Shown here: positions 27,915 to 36,208 of the stretch, piece after piece
Numbering within the stretch: the stretch's first letter is position 1
Layout of the letters: the number at the start of each line of letters is the position of its first letter
Assembly: GCF_030528245.1 (NCBI RefSeq)
Contig: NZ_JAUMZG010000006.1
Span: 1-52,660, forward strand
Reading direction: 5' to 3'
Source of the DNA: Campylobacter sp.
GTDB taxonomy: Bacteria > Campylobacterota > Campylobacteria > Campylobacterales > Campylobacteraceae
Length of the DNA stretch: 52,660 nucleotides
Translations under genes and position numbers: made by a program
The notes under the pieces: generated by a model
What the model was told of the DNA's origin: nothing
What the model saw: only the letters and a program-made list of their open reading frames with translations
Database searches by the model: none

Positions 27915-29617
27915 AAATATTATTACTATGCTTCACGCCTTTATTTTTATTTGCCGATGCGAGGGCCAATGCCGAATTTTTTGGCGCTTTCACGCTTTTA
28001 CCGCCCCTCATTGCCATTTGCCTAGCCTTCATCACTAAGGATGTGATTTTGTCCCTTTTCATCGGGGCACTCAGCGGGACCTTTATGCTTTCTTTCGTCG
28101 AGCACAATGCCCTTCACGCCCTTGTTTTGAGTTTTTCCATCTTTGTAGAAAAGGCGGTGCAGTCCCTCTCAGATCCCTCAAATGCGGGCATCATCCTCCA
28201 AATGCTCACCATAGGCGGCATGGTCGCCCTCATCACGAAAATGGGCGGGACAAAGGCTGTGGCGCTGTGGTTCGCGCAAAGGGCCAAAAAGGCCAAAAGC
28301 TCGCAGCTTGCTTCCTATTTTTTGGGCTATTTTATATTTTTTGACGATTATGCCAACTCCTTCATCGTAGGCCCCATCGTCCGTCCGCTCACGGATAAAT
28401 TCAAGGTCTCAAGGGAAAAACTCGCCTTCATCATGGACTCCACTGCCGCGCCCATAGCCGGACTTGCCATCATTTCCACTTGGATAGGCTTTGAGCTCTC
28501 TGTCATCAAAGAGGGCTACAATCTCGCCAGCGAGGAGCTTTTAGTCGGCCTTCATCAAAGCAGGGAGCAAATCAACGCCTTTGAAATTTTCATCCAAACC
28601 CTACCCTATAGGTTTTACAACATCCTCATGCTGGCCTTCGTTTTTTTCACCATAATACAAGAGCGTGAATTTGGACCCATGCTAAGGGCCGAGAGGGCAG
28701 CGAAAAAATCACAACAAGGCATCGATGCCCTGAGTGAAAATTTAGAAGACAAGCTTTTAGAGCCCAAAGAGGGCATCAAAATTCAAAGCTCCAACGCCCT
28801 CCTTCCCCTCGCCGTCCTCATCATCTTCGCCTTTGTGGGCTTTTATTTTAGCGGGTTTGCCAGCATCACAGATCCAGATCTCAGGGCTCAAATTCAAGCC
28901 GCCCCGCTAGGCCTCACCGCCCTGAGAGAGACCTTCTCGGCGGCCAACACCGCCACCGTCTTGTTCCAAGCCGCCCTACTGGCTAGCATCACCGCCATAG
29001 CCATGGGCGCATGGAGGAAAATTTTCAGCATTCGTGAGGGCATCATCACCTGGACCTACGGCTGGCGGATGATGATCATCACGGTGATCATCCTAATGTG
29101 CGCCTGGCCGCTCTCATCAGCGATTAAGGACTTGGGCACTTCGATTTATTTGGTCGATTTGCTCTCGGATAAAACCCCGCTTTATTTATTGCCCATGGCG
29201 GTATTTTTGCTCGCCTCCATCGTCTCCCTCTCCACAGGCACAAGCTACGGCACGATGGGGATTTTGATGCCCCTCACCATCCCCCTAGCCCTCGGCGTGG
29301 GCTCTCACAATGCCCTCGTCGGGGCCGATTTGCACTACTATGTGGTTCTTAGCATTTCAGCGGTTTTAAGCGGCGCGATCTTTGGCGATCACTGCTCGCC
29401 TATCTCCGATACCACCATACTCTCAGCCATGGCTAGCAAGTGCGACCTCCTAGCCCATGTCAAAACGCAAATGCCCTACGCCATCTTCATCTGCGCCATC
29501 TCACTTTTTGCGGGCTATTTGCCTGTGGCTTTGGGGCTTAGCATCTGGCTCGTTTTGCCCTTAAATTTAGTCCTCATTGCCCTCTTACTGCGCATTTTTG
29601 GAAAAAAAGTTTGCTAG
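27911..29617 (+). CDS. NhaC-type Na+/H+ antiporter family protein
   Basis: Inner-membrane transporter of the NhaC/ArsB-NhaD-like superfamily. A short signal-like start ([16 protein letters not shown]) is followed by about a dozen hydrophobic segments. Conserved stretches include [40 protein letters not shown] and [15 protein letters not shown], all typical of this family. The substrate could be Na+, or an amino acid or dicarboxylate as in some relatives. ATG at 27911 is chosen because it overlaps the SDR stop (ATGA) with AAAGGA upstream; the longer frame from 27881 has no such support. Confidence 0.92.
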   Translation: MKILLLCFTPLFLFADARANAEFFGAFTLLPPLIAICLAFITKDVILSLFIGALSGTFMLSFVEHNALHALVLSFSIFVEKAVQSLSDPSNAGIILQMLTIGGMVALITKMGGTKAVALWFAQRAKKAKSSQLASYFLGYFIFFDDYANSFIVGPIVRPLTDKFKVSREKLAFIMDSTAAPIAGLAIISTWIGFELSVIKEGYNLASEELLVGLHQSREQINAFEIFIQTLPYRFYNILMLAFVFFTIIQEREFGPMLRAERAAKKSQQGIDALSENLEDKLLEPKEGIKIQSSNALLPLAVLIIFAFVGFYFSGFASITDPDLRAQIQAAPLGLTALRETFSAANTATVLFQAALLASITAIAMGAWRKIFSIREGIITWTYGWRMMIITVIILMCAWPLSSAIKDLGTSIYLVDLLSDKTPLYLLPMAVFLLASIVSLSTGTSYGTMGILMPLTIPLALGVGSHNALVGADLHYYVVLSISAVLSGAIFGDHCSPISDTTILSAMASKCDLLAHVKTQMPYAIFICAISLFAGYLPVALGLSIWLVLPLNLVLIALLLRIFGKKVC

Positions 29618-30669
29618 TTTCTGAGGATTTTGACGCAAAAGTGCATTTCGCAAAAAAATTTTTCGCCCCCTTTTTCACGGGGGAGTTTGAGTCCTTTCCC
29701 TCGCCCCTTGCGCATTATCGCACGAGGGCGGAACTTAGTTTTTACCACGAGGGGGATGAAATTTTTTACGCGATGTTTGACCCTCTGAGTAAAAAAAAAT
29801 ACAAAATAAAAAGCCTCAATTTTGCCGATGAGAAAATTTGCGCCCTCATGCCCCCGCTTTTAAAAGCGCTCAATCAAAGCCCAGCCCTCAAAACCAAGCT
29901 TTTTGGTGTGGAATTTTGCGCCAGCAAAACAGAGCTTTGCACCACCCTGCTCTACCACAAGGACATCGAGCTCATCCGTGGCGATTTGGAAAAATTAAGC
30001 TCAAATTTAGGATCAAATCTCATCGCCCGTAGCCGCGGCAAAAAGCTCATCTTCGGCACAGCAGAGCTACGTCAAAGCCTCAGCATCAAGGGAAGGGAAT
30101 TTTTCTATACCTTTGATAATGACTGCTTCATCCAGCCCAACACCCTCATCAATGAAAAGATGATAGAATGGGCGCTAGAGAGGCTCAAGCGCCCCCGCGA
30201 TCTTTTGGAGCTTTATTGTGGCTATGGGAATTTCACCCTACCCCTGGCCCCGCATTTTGGGCGCGTTTTGGCCACGGAGCTAGCTAAAAATAGCCTCCGC
30301 TTCGCCGAGCAAAACCGCCAACAAAACGCCGCGCACAACATCACTTTTTTGAGAATGTCCAGCGAGGATTTAAGCCGCGCTTTGGCCGGAGAGCGGGAAT
30401 TTTTCAGGCTAAGGGGGCTTGATTTAAACGCCTTTGATTTTTCTCACATCCTGCTAGACCCCCCGCGAGCCGGACTTAGCCAGAGCGTGATGGACCTAGC
30501 GCAAAAGCACCCCCACATCCTCTATTTTTCGTGCAATCCCACCACCCTCCACGACAATCTCAAAAGCCTCACGCGCACCCACCGCGTGGAAAATTTCGCC
30601 CTTTTTGACCAGTTCGCCCTCACCCCGCATCTAGAATGCGGCGTTTTTTTGAGTAAAATGGGACACTGA
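29611..30669 (+). CDS. trmA: tRNA (uracil-5-)-methyltransferase TrmA
   Basis: Makes 5-methyluridine at position 54 of tRNA using S-adenosylmethionine. The 352-residue protein has [13 protein letters not shown] near the N-terminus, the AdoMet site [15 protein letters not shown], the DPPRAGL segment and the nucleophilic cysteine in [13 protein letters not shown] (near residue 310). It ends with HLECGVFL, whose Glu acts as the general base in the family. The start is a TTG at 29611 overlapping the antiporter stop; its ribosome site is weak, so coupling is likely and the exact start is uncertain. Confidence 0.93.
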   Translation: MLVSEDFDAKVHFAKKFFAPFFTGEFESFPSPLAHYRTRAELSFYHEGDEIFYAMFDPLSKKKYKIKSLNFADEKICALMPPLLKALNQSPALKTKLFGVEFCASKTELCTTLLYHKDIELIRGDLEKLSSNLGSNLIARSRGKKLIFGTAELRQSLSIKGREFFYTFDNDCFIQPNTLINEKMIEWALERLKRPRDLLELYCGYGNFTLPLAPHFGRVLATELAKNSLRFAEQNRQQNAAHNITFLRMSSEDLSRALAGEREFFRLRGLDLNAFDFSHILLDPPRAGLSQSVMDLAQKHPHILYFSCNPTTLHDNLKSLTRTHRVENFALFDQFALTPHLECGVFLSKMGH

Positions 30670-30676
30670 AAGGACG

Positions 30677-31891
30677 ATGATGATAGCACTTGATCAAATT
30701 TACAAGGCTAGAGAGAGGATTAAAAATTTCATCCTCAAGACCCCCCTCACCCCTGCGCCCCTTTTGAGTGAGCTTTGCAAACGGGAGGTTTTTTTGAAAA
30801 ATGAAAACCTCCAGCTCACGGGCGCCTATAAAATTCGCGGTGCTTACAATAAGATCGCTAGCCTCACCCCTGCGCAGCTTCAAAGAGGCGTCATTTGCGC
30901 GAGTGCGGGCAACCACGCGCAAGGCGTCGCCCTGAGTGCGAAAAAATTCCAAAGCAGTGCCACCATCATCATGCCCGAATCCACCCCCCTCCTCAAGGTG
31001 ATGGCGACCAAAAATTTAGGCGCGGAGGTGCTTTTACGGGGGGATAATTTTGACGAAGCCTACGCCTTTGCTAAGGAATATGCGACTAGGGAGGGCTTGT
31101 GCTTCATCCATCCCTTTGAGGATAAGCTCGTGATGGCAGGGCAGGGCACGGTGGCTCTTGAAATTTTGGAAGAGCTTGAAAATGTGGATATGATGGTCGT
31201 GCCAGTGGGCGGCGGTGGGCTTATTAGCGGGGTGGCAAGCGCAGCTAGGCAAGTAAGGCCCGAGATAAAAATCATCGCCGTCAGTGCCAAGGGGGCGCCT
31301 GCGATGTTTGAGAGCTTTCATGCTAGGGCGCCCTTAAATTCTCCTTTCGTGCGCACCATCGCCGATGGCATCGCCGTGCGGGACACGAGCCGTGTGAATT
31401 TGGACCTCATCTTGGAGGGCGTGGATGACTTTGTGCAAGTGGATGATGAGGAAATCGCCGCTGCGGTGCTGTTTTTGCTTGAAAAGCACAAAATCATCGT
31501 CGAGGGCGCAGGGGCCGCTCCCGTAGCCGCCCTTTTGCATCAAAAGGTCCCCCTCCACGCCGCGCAGAAAATCGCCCTCATCCTAAGCGGGGGCAATATC
31601 GACGTGCAAACCCTCAATCTCATCATCGAAAAGGGGCTTTTCAAAGCAGGACGCAAGATGCAGATCAGGGTTACTCTCATCGACAAACCCGGCGCCCTCA
31701 TGGCACTCACCGATAGCCTCAAATTCGCCGGAGCAAACATCGTAAAAATCGACTACGACCGCTTTTCGACCAAGCTAGACTACGGGGAGGCGATGATCTT
31801 CATCACGCTGGAGACTAAGGGGGAGGCGCATCAGGAGCAAATCCGCCAAATTCTTAGCCAAAAGGACTTCATTTTCTCGGAGAATTTTTGA
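30677..31891 (+). CDS. ilvA: Threonine ammonia-lyase (threonine dehydratase), ACT-domain form
   Basis: PLP enzyme deaminating threonine to 2-oxobutyrate, the first step to isoleucine. The 404 residues comprise a fold-type II catalytic domain with the PLP lysine in LTGAYKIRGA (K52) and the glycine-rich phosphate loop PVGGGGLISG (about 176-185). A C-terminal ACT domain begins near residue 330 (MQIRVTLIDKPGALMALTD). The short form with one ACT domain is often the catabolic or weakly regulated type. AAAGGA precedes two adjacent ATGs; the second (30680) has the better spacing. The stop overlaps the next gene's ATG (TGATG). Confidence 0.94.
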   Translation: MMIALDQIYKARERIKNFILKTPLTPAPLLSELCKREVFLKNENLQLTGAYKIRGAYNKIASLTPAQLQRGVICASAGNHAQGVALSAKKFQSSATIIMPESTPLLKVMATKNLGAEVLLRGDNFDEAYAFAKEYATREGLCFIHPFEDKLVMAGQGTVALEILEELENVDMMVVPVGGGGLISGVASAARQVRPEIKIIAVSAKGAPAMFESFHARAPLNSPFVRTIADGIAVRDTSRVNLDLILEGVDDFVQVDDEEIAAAVLFLLEKHKIIVEGAGAAPVAALLHQKVPLHAAQKIALILSGGNIDVQTLNLIIEKGLFKAGRKMQIRVTLIDKPGALMALTDSLKFAGANIVKIDYDRFSTKLDYGEAMIFITLETKGEAHQEQIRQILSQKDFIFSENF

Positions 31892-33270
31892 TGATCGTGA
31901 GCAAGGTTTTTTTTACGCCCTCCTGCGATGATGTGGAGCTAAAACTCAAGCGCAAGGCAAGGCTAGAATACCGCGTGAGCTATGATAGCGCCCGATCGCC
32001 TAGGGCTGTGGTTTTTATGGTTGGGGGCTGGGGGGCGACTAAAAATCCTAAGCTCTGGGACTTTGAGCGCGAGTATGTGACTAAGACCTTTGGCGTCATT
32101 TGCGTGCAGGTTTATCACCACGGCATACACCGCAGGGAGTCGATCGAGCCTAGGTATAGTGCGAAGAGAATTTTTGAAAAAGAGGATGTGGAGCGCGTGA
32201 AAAAATACTGCCAAGGCATAGGCTGGGATGTGAGCGTCGATGCAGACAATGCCTTTAGCATCGCACACAATCTTACAGAGCGGGTCAAAATTTTAAAAGA
32301 GCAAGGAGCCTTGGCGCCTGATTTTAGGCTTGAATTCACCCTAGGCCTCATCCCCGCACGCGACAAATACGAAAACGCCGGCCTCATGTCCGCTCTGGAT
32401 ACCCTCAACGCCCTCAAGGCCTTGGATAGAGTGATGGGGGGGGGGGGGGGGGGTGAAATCTTGAGCCTGCCTAAAATTTACGCGGGAGGCAGCTACGGGG
32501 GCTACCTCGCCCTGCTGTGCGCTAAAATCGCCCCCTGGCACGCGGATGCCGTCCTTGACAACTCAGGCTCGGCCCTGCCTCAGGTGCGTTTTATCCTAGG
32601 CCGTGAGATGCAAACCTGTGATATGGTCGAAAATTTCCCGCACAATCAAATCCAATACTTCACCCGCACCCTCTGGTCGCGCCGTGAGGGAGCGAAGCAC
32701 TATTTCAGCGATGATGCCTACCTTGTGCGAGCGATTTTAAACGCCGAGCATCTCAAGATCCAGCACGCGGCAAACCCGCACACCATCTTTGTGAGCTATC
32801 ACAGCGCGCAAGATGGCCTAAATCCCGTCGCGGATAAGAAAAACCTCTATGAAATTTACGCGCATCTTGGCTTTGATGCGACTCTGAATTTGGCGCGCGA
32901 TGAGGGCGATGTGGATGGGCGCCTCATCAAGAGCCTAGATCACGGGCTTAGGATGAGTGATAAGGCGATGATCCGAAAAGAACTGCCCCTCGTTTTAGAA
33001 AAGCTGCAAGGGAGGAAATTGGCGCCTGCCTCAAAAAATCTCGCTCCGGAAAATTCTGCCGCTAAAGATCCCGATGCGGGGGGCGATTTGGCTCCGGTCC
33101 CAAAAAATTCTATCCCTGCAAATCCTGCCGCCGCACGAGGACTGGGCGCAAAAAATCCCACCGACGGGAGCGCAGAAATTTGCTACCCCTGCAAGGATAA
33201 AATTTATCGCTTCAGGGAGACGGAGGCTGGCTTGGTGTGCGAAATTTTAAAAAAGGAAGCCGATGCTTAG
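31891..33270 (+). CDS. DUF2920-family alpha/beta-hydrolase-like protein with poly-G tract (copy 1)
   Basis: A 459-residue protein of the DUF2920 kind, which C. jejuni carries in several copies with phase-variable G-tracts, some linked to motility. It has an N-terminal beta domain (AVVFMVGGWGATKN), the segment VQVYHHGIHRRES, and a hydrolase core with the elbow AGGSYGGYLALLC (nucleophile candidate S201). WSRREGAKHYFSDDAY precedes a Pro/Ala/Asn-rich linker and a tail with CYPC. Residues 183-188 are six glycines from 18 consecutive G (32436-32453) and in frame here. GGAG lies 8 bases before the ATG, which overlaps the ilvA stop. The substrate is unknown. Confidence 0.85.
   Translation: MIVSKVFFTPSCDDVELKLKRKARLEYRVSYDSARSPRAVVFMVGGWGATKNPKLWDFEREYVTKTFGVICVQVYHHGIHRRESIEPRYSAKRIFEKEDVERVKKYCQGIGWDVSVDADNAFSIAHNLTERVKILKEQGALAPDFRLEFTLGLIPARDKYENAGLMSALDTLNALKALDRVMGGGGGGEILSLPKIYAGGSYGGYLALLCAKIAPWHADAVLDNSGSALPQVRFILGREMQTCDMVENFPHNQIQYFTRTLWSRREGAKHYFSDDAYLVRAILNAEHLKIQHAANPHTIFVSYHSAQDGLNPVADKKNLYEIYAHLGFDATLNLARDEGDVDGRLIKSLDHGLRMSDKAMIRKELPLVLEKLQGRKLAPASKNLAPENSAAKDPDAGGDLAPVPKNSIPANPAAARGLGAKNPTDGSAEICYPCKDKIYRFRETEAGLVCEILKKEADA
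32436..32453 (+). repeat. Poly-G tract of 18 in DUF2920 copy 1
   Basis: Eighteen consecutive G inside the reading frame. The first G finishes an ATG codon; the remaining 17 and a T encode six Gly. At this length the frame is open through the whole gene (ON). Gain or loss of one G would shift the frame just before the nucleophile elbow. Tracts of 8 or more G are known phase-variation sites in Campylobacter. Confidence 0.93.
32670..32796 (+). repeat. 127-bp direct repeat, copy A (in DUF2920 copy 1)
   Basis: Identical base for base to 34012-34138 when read side by side. It encodes LWSRREGAKHYFSDDAY and the following 25 or so residues. Flanking coding sequence is much more diverged. Confidence 0.92.
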
Positions 33271-34471
33271 AGATGAAAGGTTTGAGATAGATCCCAGCGA
33301 GGACGCCGAGCTTGGCGTGGCTAGAGGGGGGAGGCTGGAATTTTGGGTGAGTCATGAGGAGGAGGTGCGGGGGATCTTGCTCCTCGTGGGAGGTCAGGGG
33401 GCTAATGAGGACCTTTGCGCCCTGCATGCGCTTAGAAAATGGGCGGCTTCGCGTTTTAAGATCGCAGCGGTGAGCGTGTTTTACCATGGCTTTGATTGCC
33501 GTTTTAGCGAGGATGAGGCGCATCACCCCAGACTCGATGCTGATTCGGTGGAAAATTTGCGCAAAGGCTTGGCACGCATTGGCATCAAGGCCGATGAGCT
33601 CAATGAGAAAAACTACCTTGCCTTTTTGGATTTTTACAATCAGGCCCTTGGCTACATGGGACTGGGGAGCAAGAAGGAGCTAGAATTCACGCTCATCCCG
33701 CCCAATGGGGACTATCAAAATCACGGCATCTTGGCCGCACTTGACTGCCTCAACGCCCTCAAAGCCGTGCGGAAAAAATTCGCACAAGCGGGGGGGGGGG
33801 GGGGTAGGCTCCCGAGCATTTTTTATGGCAGTTTTTACGGGGGCCACCTCGCCCTGCTGTGCGCTAAAATCGCCCCGCAGGCTGTGGACTGCGTGATCGA
33901 AACGGCGGGGGAGGCCCTGCCCGTGCTTGAGCGCATTTTGGCTAAGGACTTGGAGCGGCACGAATTCGTGATTGAGTATGAGAAGGTGCGTTTGAACTGC
34001 CACACTTACGGCCTCTGGTCGCGCCGTGAGGGAGCGAAGCACTATTTCAGCGATGATGCCTACCTTGTGCGAGCGATTTTAAACGCCGAGCATCTCAAGA
34101 TCCAGCACGCGGCAAACCCGCACACCATCTTTGTGAGCCTTGGCGCGCGAGAGGATGGTGGCTTTAAGGACAAGCAAACGCTGCATCTAGCGATGCAAGA
34201 GCTGGGTTTTAGGGCGCGGCTTGAGGCCTATGCGGGGGAGGGCGATGCGGAAATTTTAGAAAGAGAGCTGCCCCCAATGCTTGAAGCATTATCCAGTTTT
34301 TTTAGCATCAGTCCCGCAGCCCAAAACCCAGCGCAAAATCCTGACGGGCAAAATTCTACCGCCACAAATCCCGCCGACGGGAGCGCAGAAATTTGCTACC
34401 CTTGCAGGGATAAAATTTATCGCTTCAGGGACACGGAGGCTGGCTTGGTGTGCGAAATTTTCAGTAAATGA
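33263..34471 (+). CDS. DUF2920-family paralogue with poly-G tract (copy 2)
   Basis: A 402-residue paralogue of the gene before it, overlapping it by 8 bases with AAGGA ahead of the ATG. Domains follow the same order: ILLLVGGQGANED, VSVFYHGFDCR, the core strand IFYGSFYGGHLALLC, and WSRREGAKHYFSDDAY. A shorter Pro/Asn linker and a tail with CYPCRDKIYRF close it. Aligned with copy 1 (AGGSYGG), the nucleophile position is Phe (F191), with Ser one place earlier, so activity is doubtful. Fifteen G (33790-33804) encode Gly 177-181 and the frame is open. Its stop lies 11 bases inside the convergent truA. Function unknown. Confidence 0.84.
   Translation: MLRDERFEIDPSEDAELGVARGGRLEFWVSHEEEVRGILLLVGGQGANEDLCALHALRKWAASRFKIAAVSVFYHGFDCRFSEDEAHHPRLDADSVENLRKGLARIGIKADELNEKNYLAFLDFYNQALGYMGLGSKKELEFTLIPPNGDYQNHGILAALDCLNALKAVRKKFAQAGGGGGRLPSIFYGSFYGGHLALLCAKIAPQAVDCVIETAGEALPVLERILAKDLERHEFVIEYEKVRLNCHTYGLWSRREGAKHYFSDDAYLVRAILNAEHLKIQHAANPHTIFVSLGAREDGGFKDKQTLHLAMQELGFRARLEAYAGEGDAEILERELPPMLEALSSFFSISPAAQNPAQNPDGQNSTATNPADGSAEICYPCRDKIYRFRDTEAGLVCEIFSK
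33790..33804 (+). repeat. Poly-G tract of 15 in DUF2920 copy 2
   Basis: Fifteen consecutive G starting with the last base of an Ala codon and encoding five Gly before Arg. It sits at the same place in the protein as the tract of copy 1, just ahead of the nucleophile strand. The frame is open (ON) at this length. Confidence 0.93.
34012..34138 (+). repeat. 127-bp direct repeat, copy B (in DUF2920 copy 2)
   Basis: Second copy of the perfect repeat at 32670-32796, 1,342 bases downstream in the same orientation. Shorter, nearly identical blocks also pair 32493-32533 with 33836-33876 and the gene ends near 33153-33248 with 34365-34460. Confidence 0.92.
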
Positions 34472-35183
34472 CGCGGCGCAGATAAAGCCCGCACGCTGGG
34501 GCTAGGAGGCGGTGGTGGCACTTTTGCGCGGCGATTTGCTCCCTCAAATTCTCCGCACTCAAATCCCCCCGCAAAACGGCCAAAAGCGCCCCCACGCTCA
34601 GGCGCACTTGGGCGCGTAAAAAGCCGTTGGCCTTGAATTTAAAGACGCTCAAATCGCGATGCGCGTAGGCCCCGGCTTCAAAAATTTCGCGCACCGAGCT
34701 TTTGGAATTGCCGCCTTCTTTTTGAAAAAATTTAAAATCCCTCACGCCTACGAAGTCCTGCAAAAGTGCGTTCGCTCTCACCATATCAAAGCGAGGGGCA
34801 AAACACACAAAGCGCGCAAGAAAGGGGCTGAAAGTGCCGTGATGAAAGACATAGCGATACTCCCTAGCCCTCGCGCTAAAACGCGGGGAGAAATTTTCAG
34901 GGACCCTTTCAATCCTCTTAATGTGGATGAAGGGGTGGGCGAAGCGGTTGAGCTGATTTTGTAGATAAAATAAATCCGCAAAATGCTCCCCGCAATCAGC
35001 ACTCGCCACTGCTCCAAGCGCGTGAACGCCTTTGTCCGTGCGGGAGGCAAAGAGGGGACGGGAGAAAATCCCAAGCCGCTCAAGCGCGCCTTGCAGGGCA
35101 TCGGCCACGCCGCGCCCGTGAGGCTGGGAGGCTGAACCCAAAAAAGCCGAGCCGTCATAGGAAAAGGTGAGTTTTAGGCGCAC
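34461..35183 (-). CDS. truA: tRNA pseudouridine synthase A
   Basis: Isomerises uridines 38-40 of tRNA anticodon arms. The product of about 240 residues opens RLKLTFSYDGSAFLGSASQP. It has the catalytic Asp in ASRTDKGVHALG (D50 from the chosen start) and later ARAREYRYVFHHG. I start it at GTG 35183, which shares a base with the stop of the preceding gene and has GAGG 8 bases upstream; the longer frame to 35243 only extends into that gene. It is the last gene of the glmU-truA run, and its 3' end overlaps the convergent DUF2920 gene by 11 bases. Confidence 0.94.
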   Translation of the reverse strand: MRLKLTFSYDGSAFLGSASQPHGRGVADALQGALERLGIFSRPLFASRTDKGVHALGAVASADCGEHFADLFYLQNQLNRFAHPFIHIKRIERVPENFSPRFSARAREYRYVFHHGTFSPFLARFVCFAPRFDMVRANALLQDFVGVRDFKFFQKEGGNSKSSVREIFEAGAYAHRDLSVFKFKANGFLRAQVRLSVGALLAVLRGDLSAENLREQIAAQKCHHRLLAPACGLYLRRVIY

Positions 35184-36208
35184 TAATAGCGCCTCACAAT
35201 CATCTTTTGAAAGCAAAGTAGCCCCGAAAAAAAGGTCGCGCAAAAGATCGTAAAGATGGCCAAAAGGGGGGGGGTGTGAAAATTCGCCAAAAGCCCAAAA
35301 TACACGCCGATGACGCCTAGCATACCCGCATAAATGAGGCCCCTTTCATAGCGATAGGTTACGATGCCAAAACTGAGCGCGAAAAGGGTGCTAGCCAGTG
35401 GAAAGAGGCTGATACAAACATACATGACCAACTCCTTCGCGCGAGCCTTATTGTGGCTAAAATCGCTCCAGTATTGGTAAAAATTCCGCACCTTTTGCAT
35501 GGAGTCGTTGAAGATGGTATGGACAATCAAACGCTCAAAATCTCCCACAAAAAGCCTCTGCTCGCCCTCAAAATTATAAATTTTGCCCGCCTTCAAAACG
35601 AAGGAAAGTCCCGCGTCATTTTTCTCCACCCTAGCCTCTTGAGCGATGATGAGCTGCTCTTTGTCCTCTGCGGTGCGTTTGGGGTGATACATGAGGATGT
35701 TTTCGTATCGGTCTGCGCTTTGATTTTCGATGAAAATCATCCATCCTAAGAATTTTTGACCGAATTCGCCCGTTTTGTAATTGAATTTCACCTGTGTTTT
35801 TTTGTAATCCACAAAATTATCCTGAAGCTGAAAGACTATGGGTATCATCACAAGGGCTAAAATGAGCATCAGGCCGCTGAGTAAAAGGGCGATCTTGAGG
35901 AAAAATTGCGCCATTTTCCACGGCTCAAAGCCCAAAGTGAAGAGCACGATGCTTTCATTTTCCCTTGATAATCTGAACAAACACAGCATCAAGGCCACGA
36001 AAAAAGCCACCGGCAGGGTGAAGAGCAAAACGCGCGGCAGCATGAAGCCATAAAGCATGAAGAGGTCGAAAAAATTCACTTCTATGTTGGAGGTGATGTT
36101 GGCCACGCGTAGGAAAAATATCATGGAAACGATGCCAAAAAGCACGAAAAAGATGGATAAATAGGTGCTTAGGAATTGATTGAGGAGGTATTTATAAATG
36201 CGCTTCAC
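35183..36208 (-). CDS. LptF/LptG family permease (YjgP/YjgQ)
   Basis: Inner-membrane subunit of the lipopolysaccharide/lipooligosaccharide exporter, working with LptB to move LPS to the outer membrane. The 341-residue protein has the family layout: about three N-terminal membrane segments (YKYLLNQFLSTYLSIFFVLF onwards, SRENESIVLFTLGF after the second pair), then a periplasmic beta domain (about 130-255) and three C-terminal segments ending at the QKMIVRRY tail. Whether it is LptF or LptG cannot be decided by eye. GTG at 36208 overlaps the previous stop (GTGA) with AAGGGGGG upstream. A C9 run in the coding strand (35266-35274) lies in the last periplasmic loop. Confidence 0.9.
   Translation of the reverse strand: MKRIYKYLLNQFLSTYLSIFFVLFGIVSMIFFLRVANITSNIEVNFFDLFMLYGFMLPRVLLFTLPVAFFVALMLCLFRLSRENESIVLFTLGFEPWKMAQFFLKIALLLSGLMLILALVMIPIVFQLQDNFVDYKKTQVKFNYKTGEFGQKFLGWMIFIENQSADRYENILMYHPKRTAEDKEQLIIAQEARVEKNDAGLSFVLKAGKIYNFEGEQRLFVGDFERLIVHTIFNDSMQKVRNFYQYWSDFSHNKARAKELVMYVCISLFPLASTLFALSFGIVTYRYERGLIYAGMLGVIGVYFGLLANFHTPPLLAIFTIFCATFFSGLLCFQKMIVRRY

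Noticed and set aside
32670..34138. Direct repeats as mobile-element or CRISPR repeats
   Set aside because: Only two copies, both in coding sequence of homologous genes at the same protein position; paralogy with conversion explains them.
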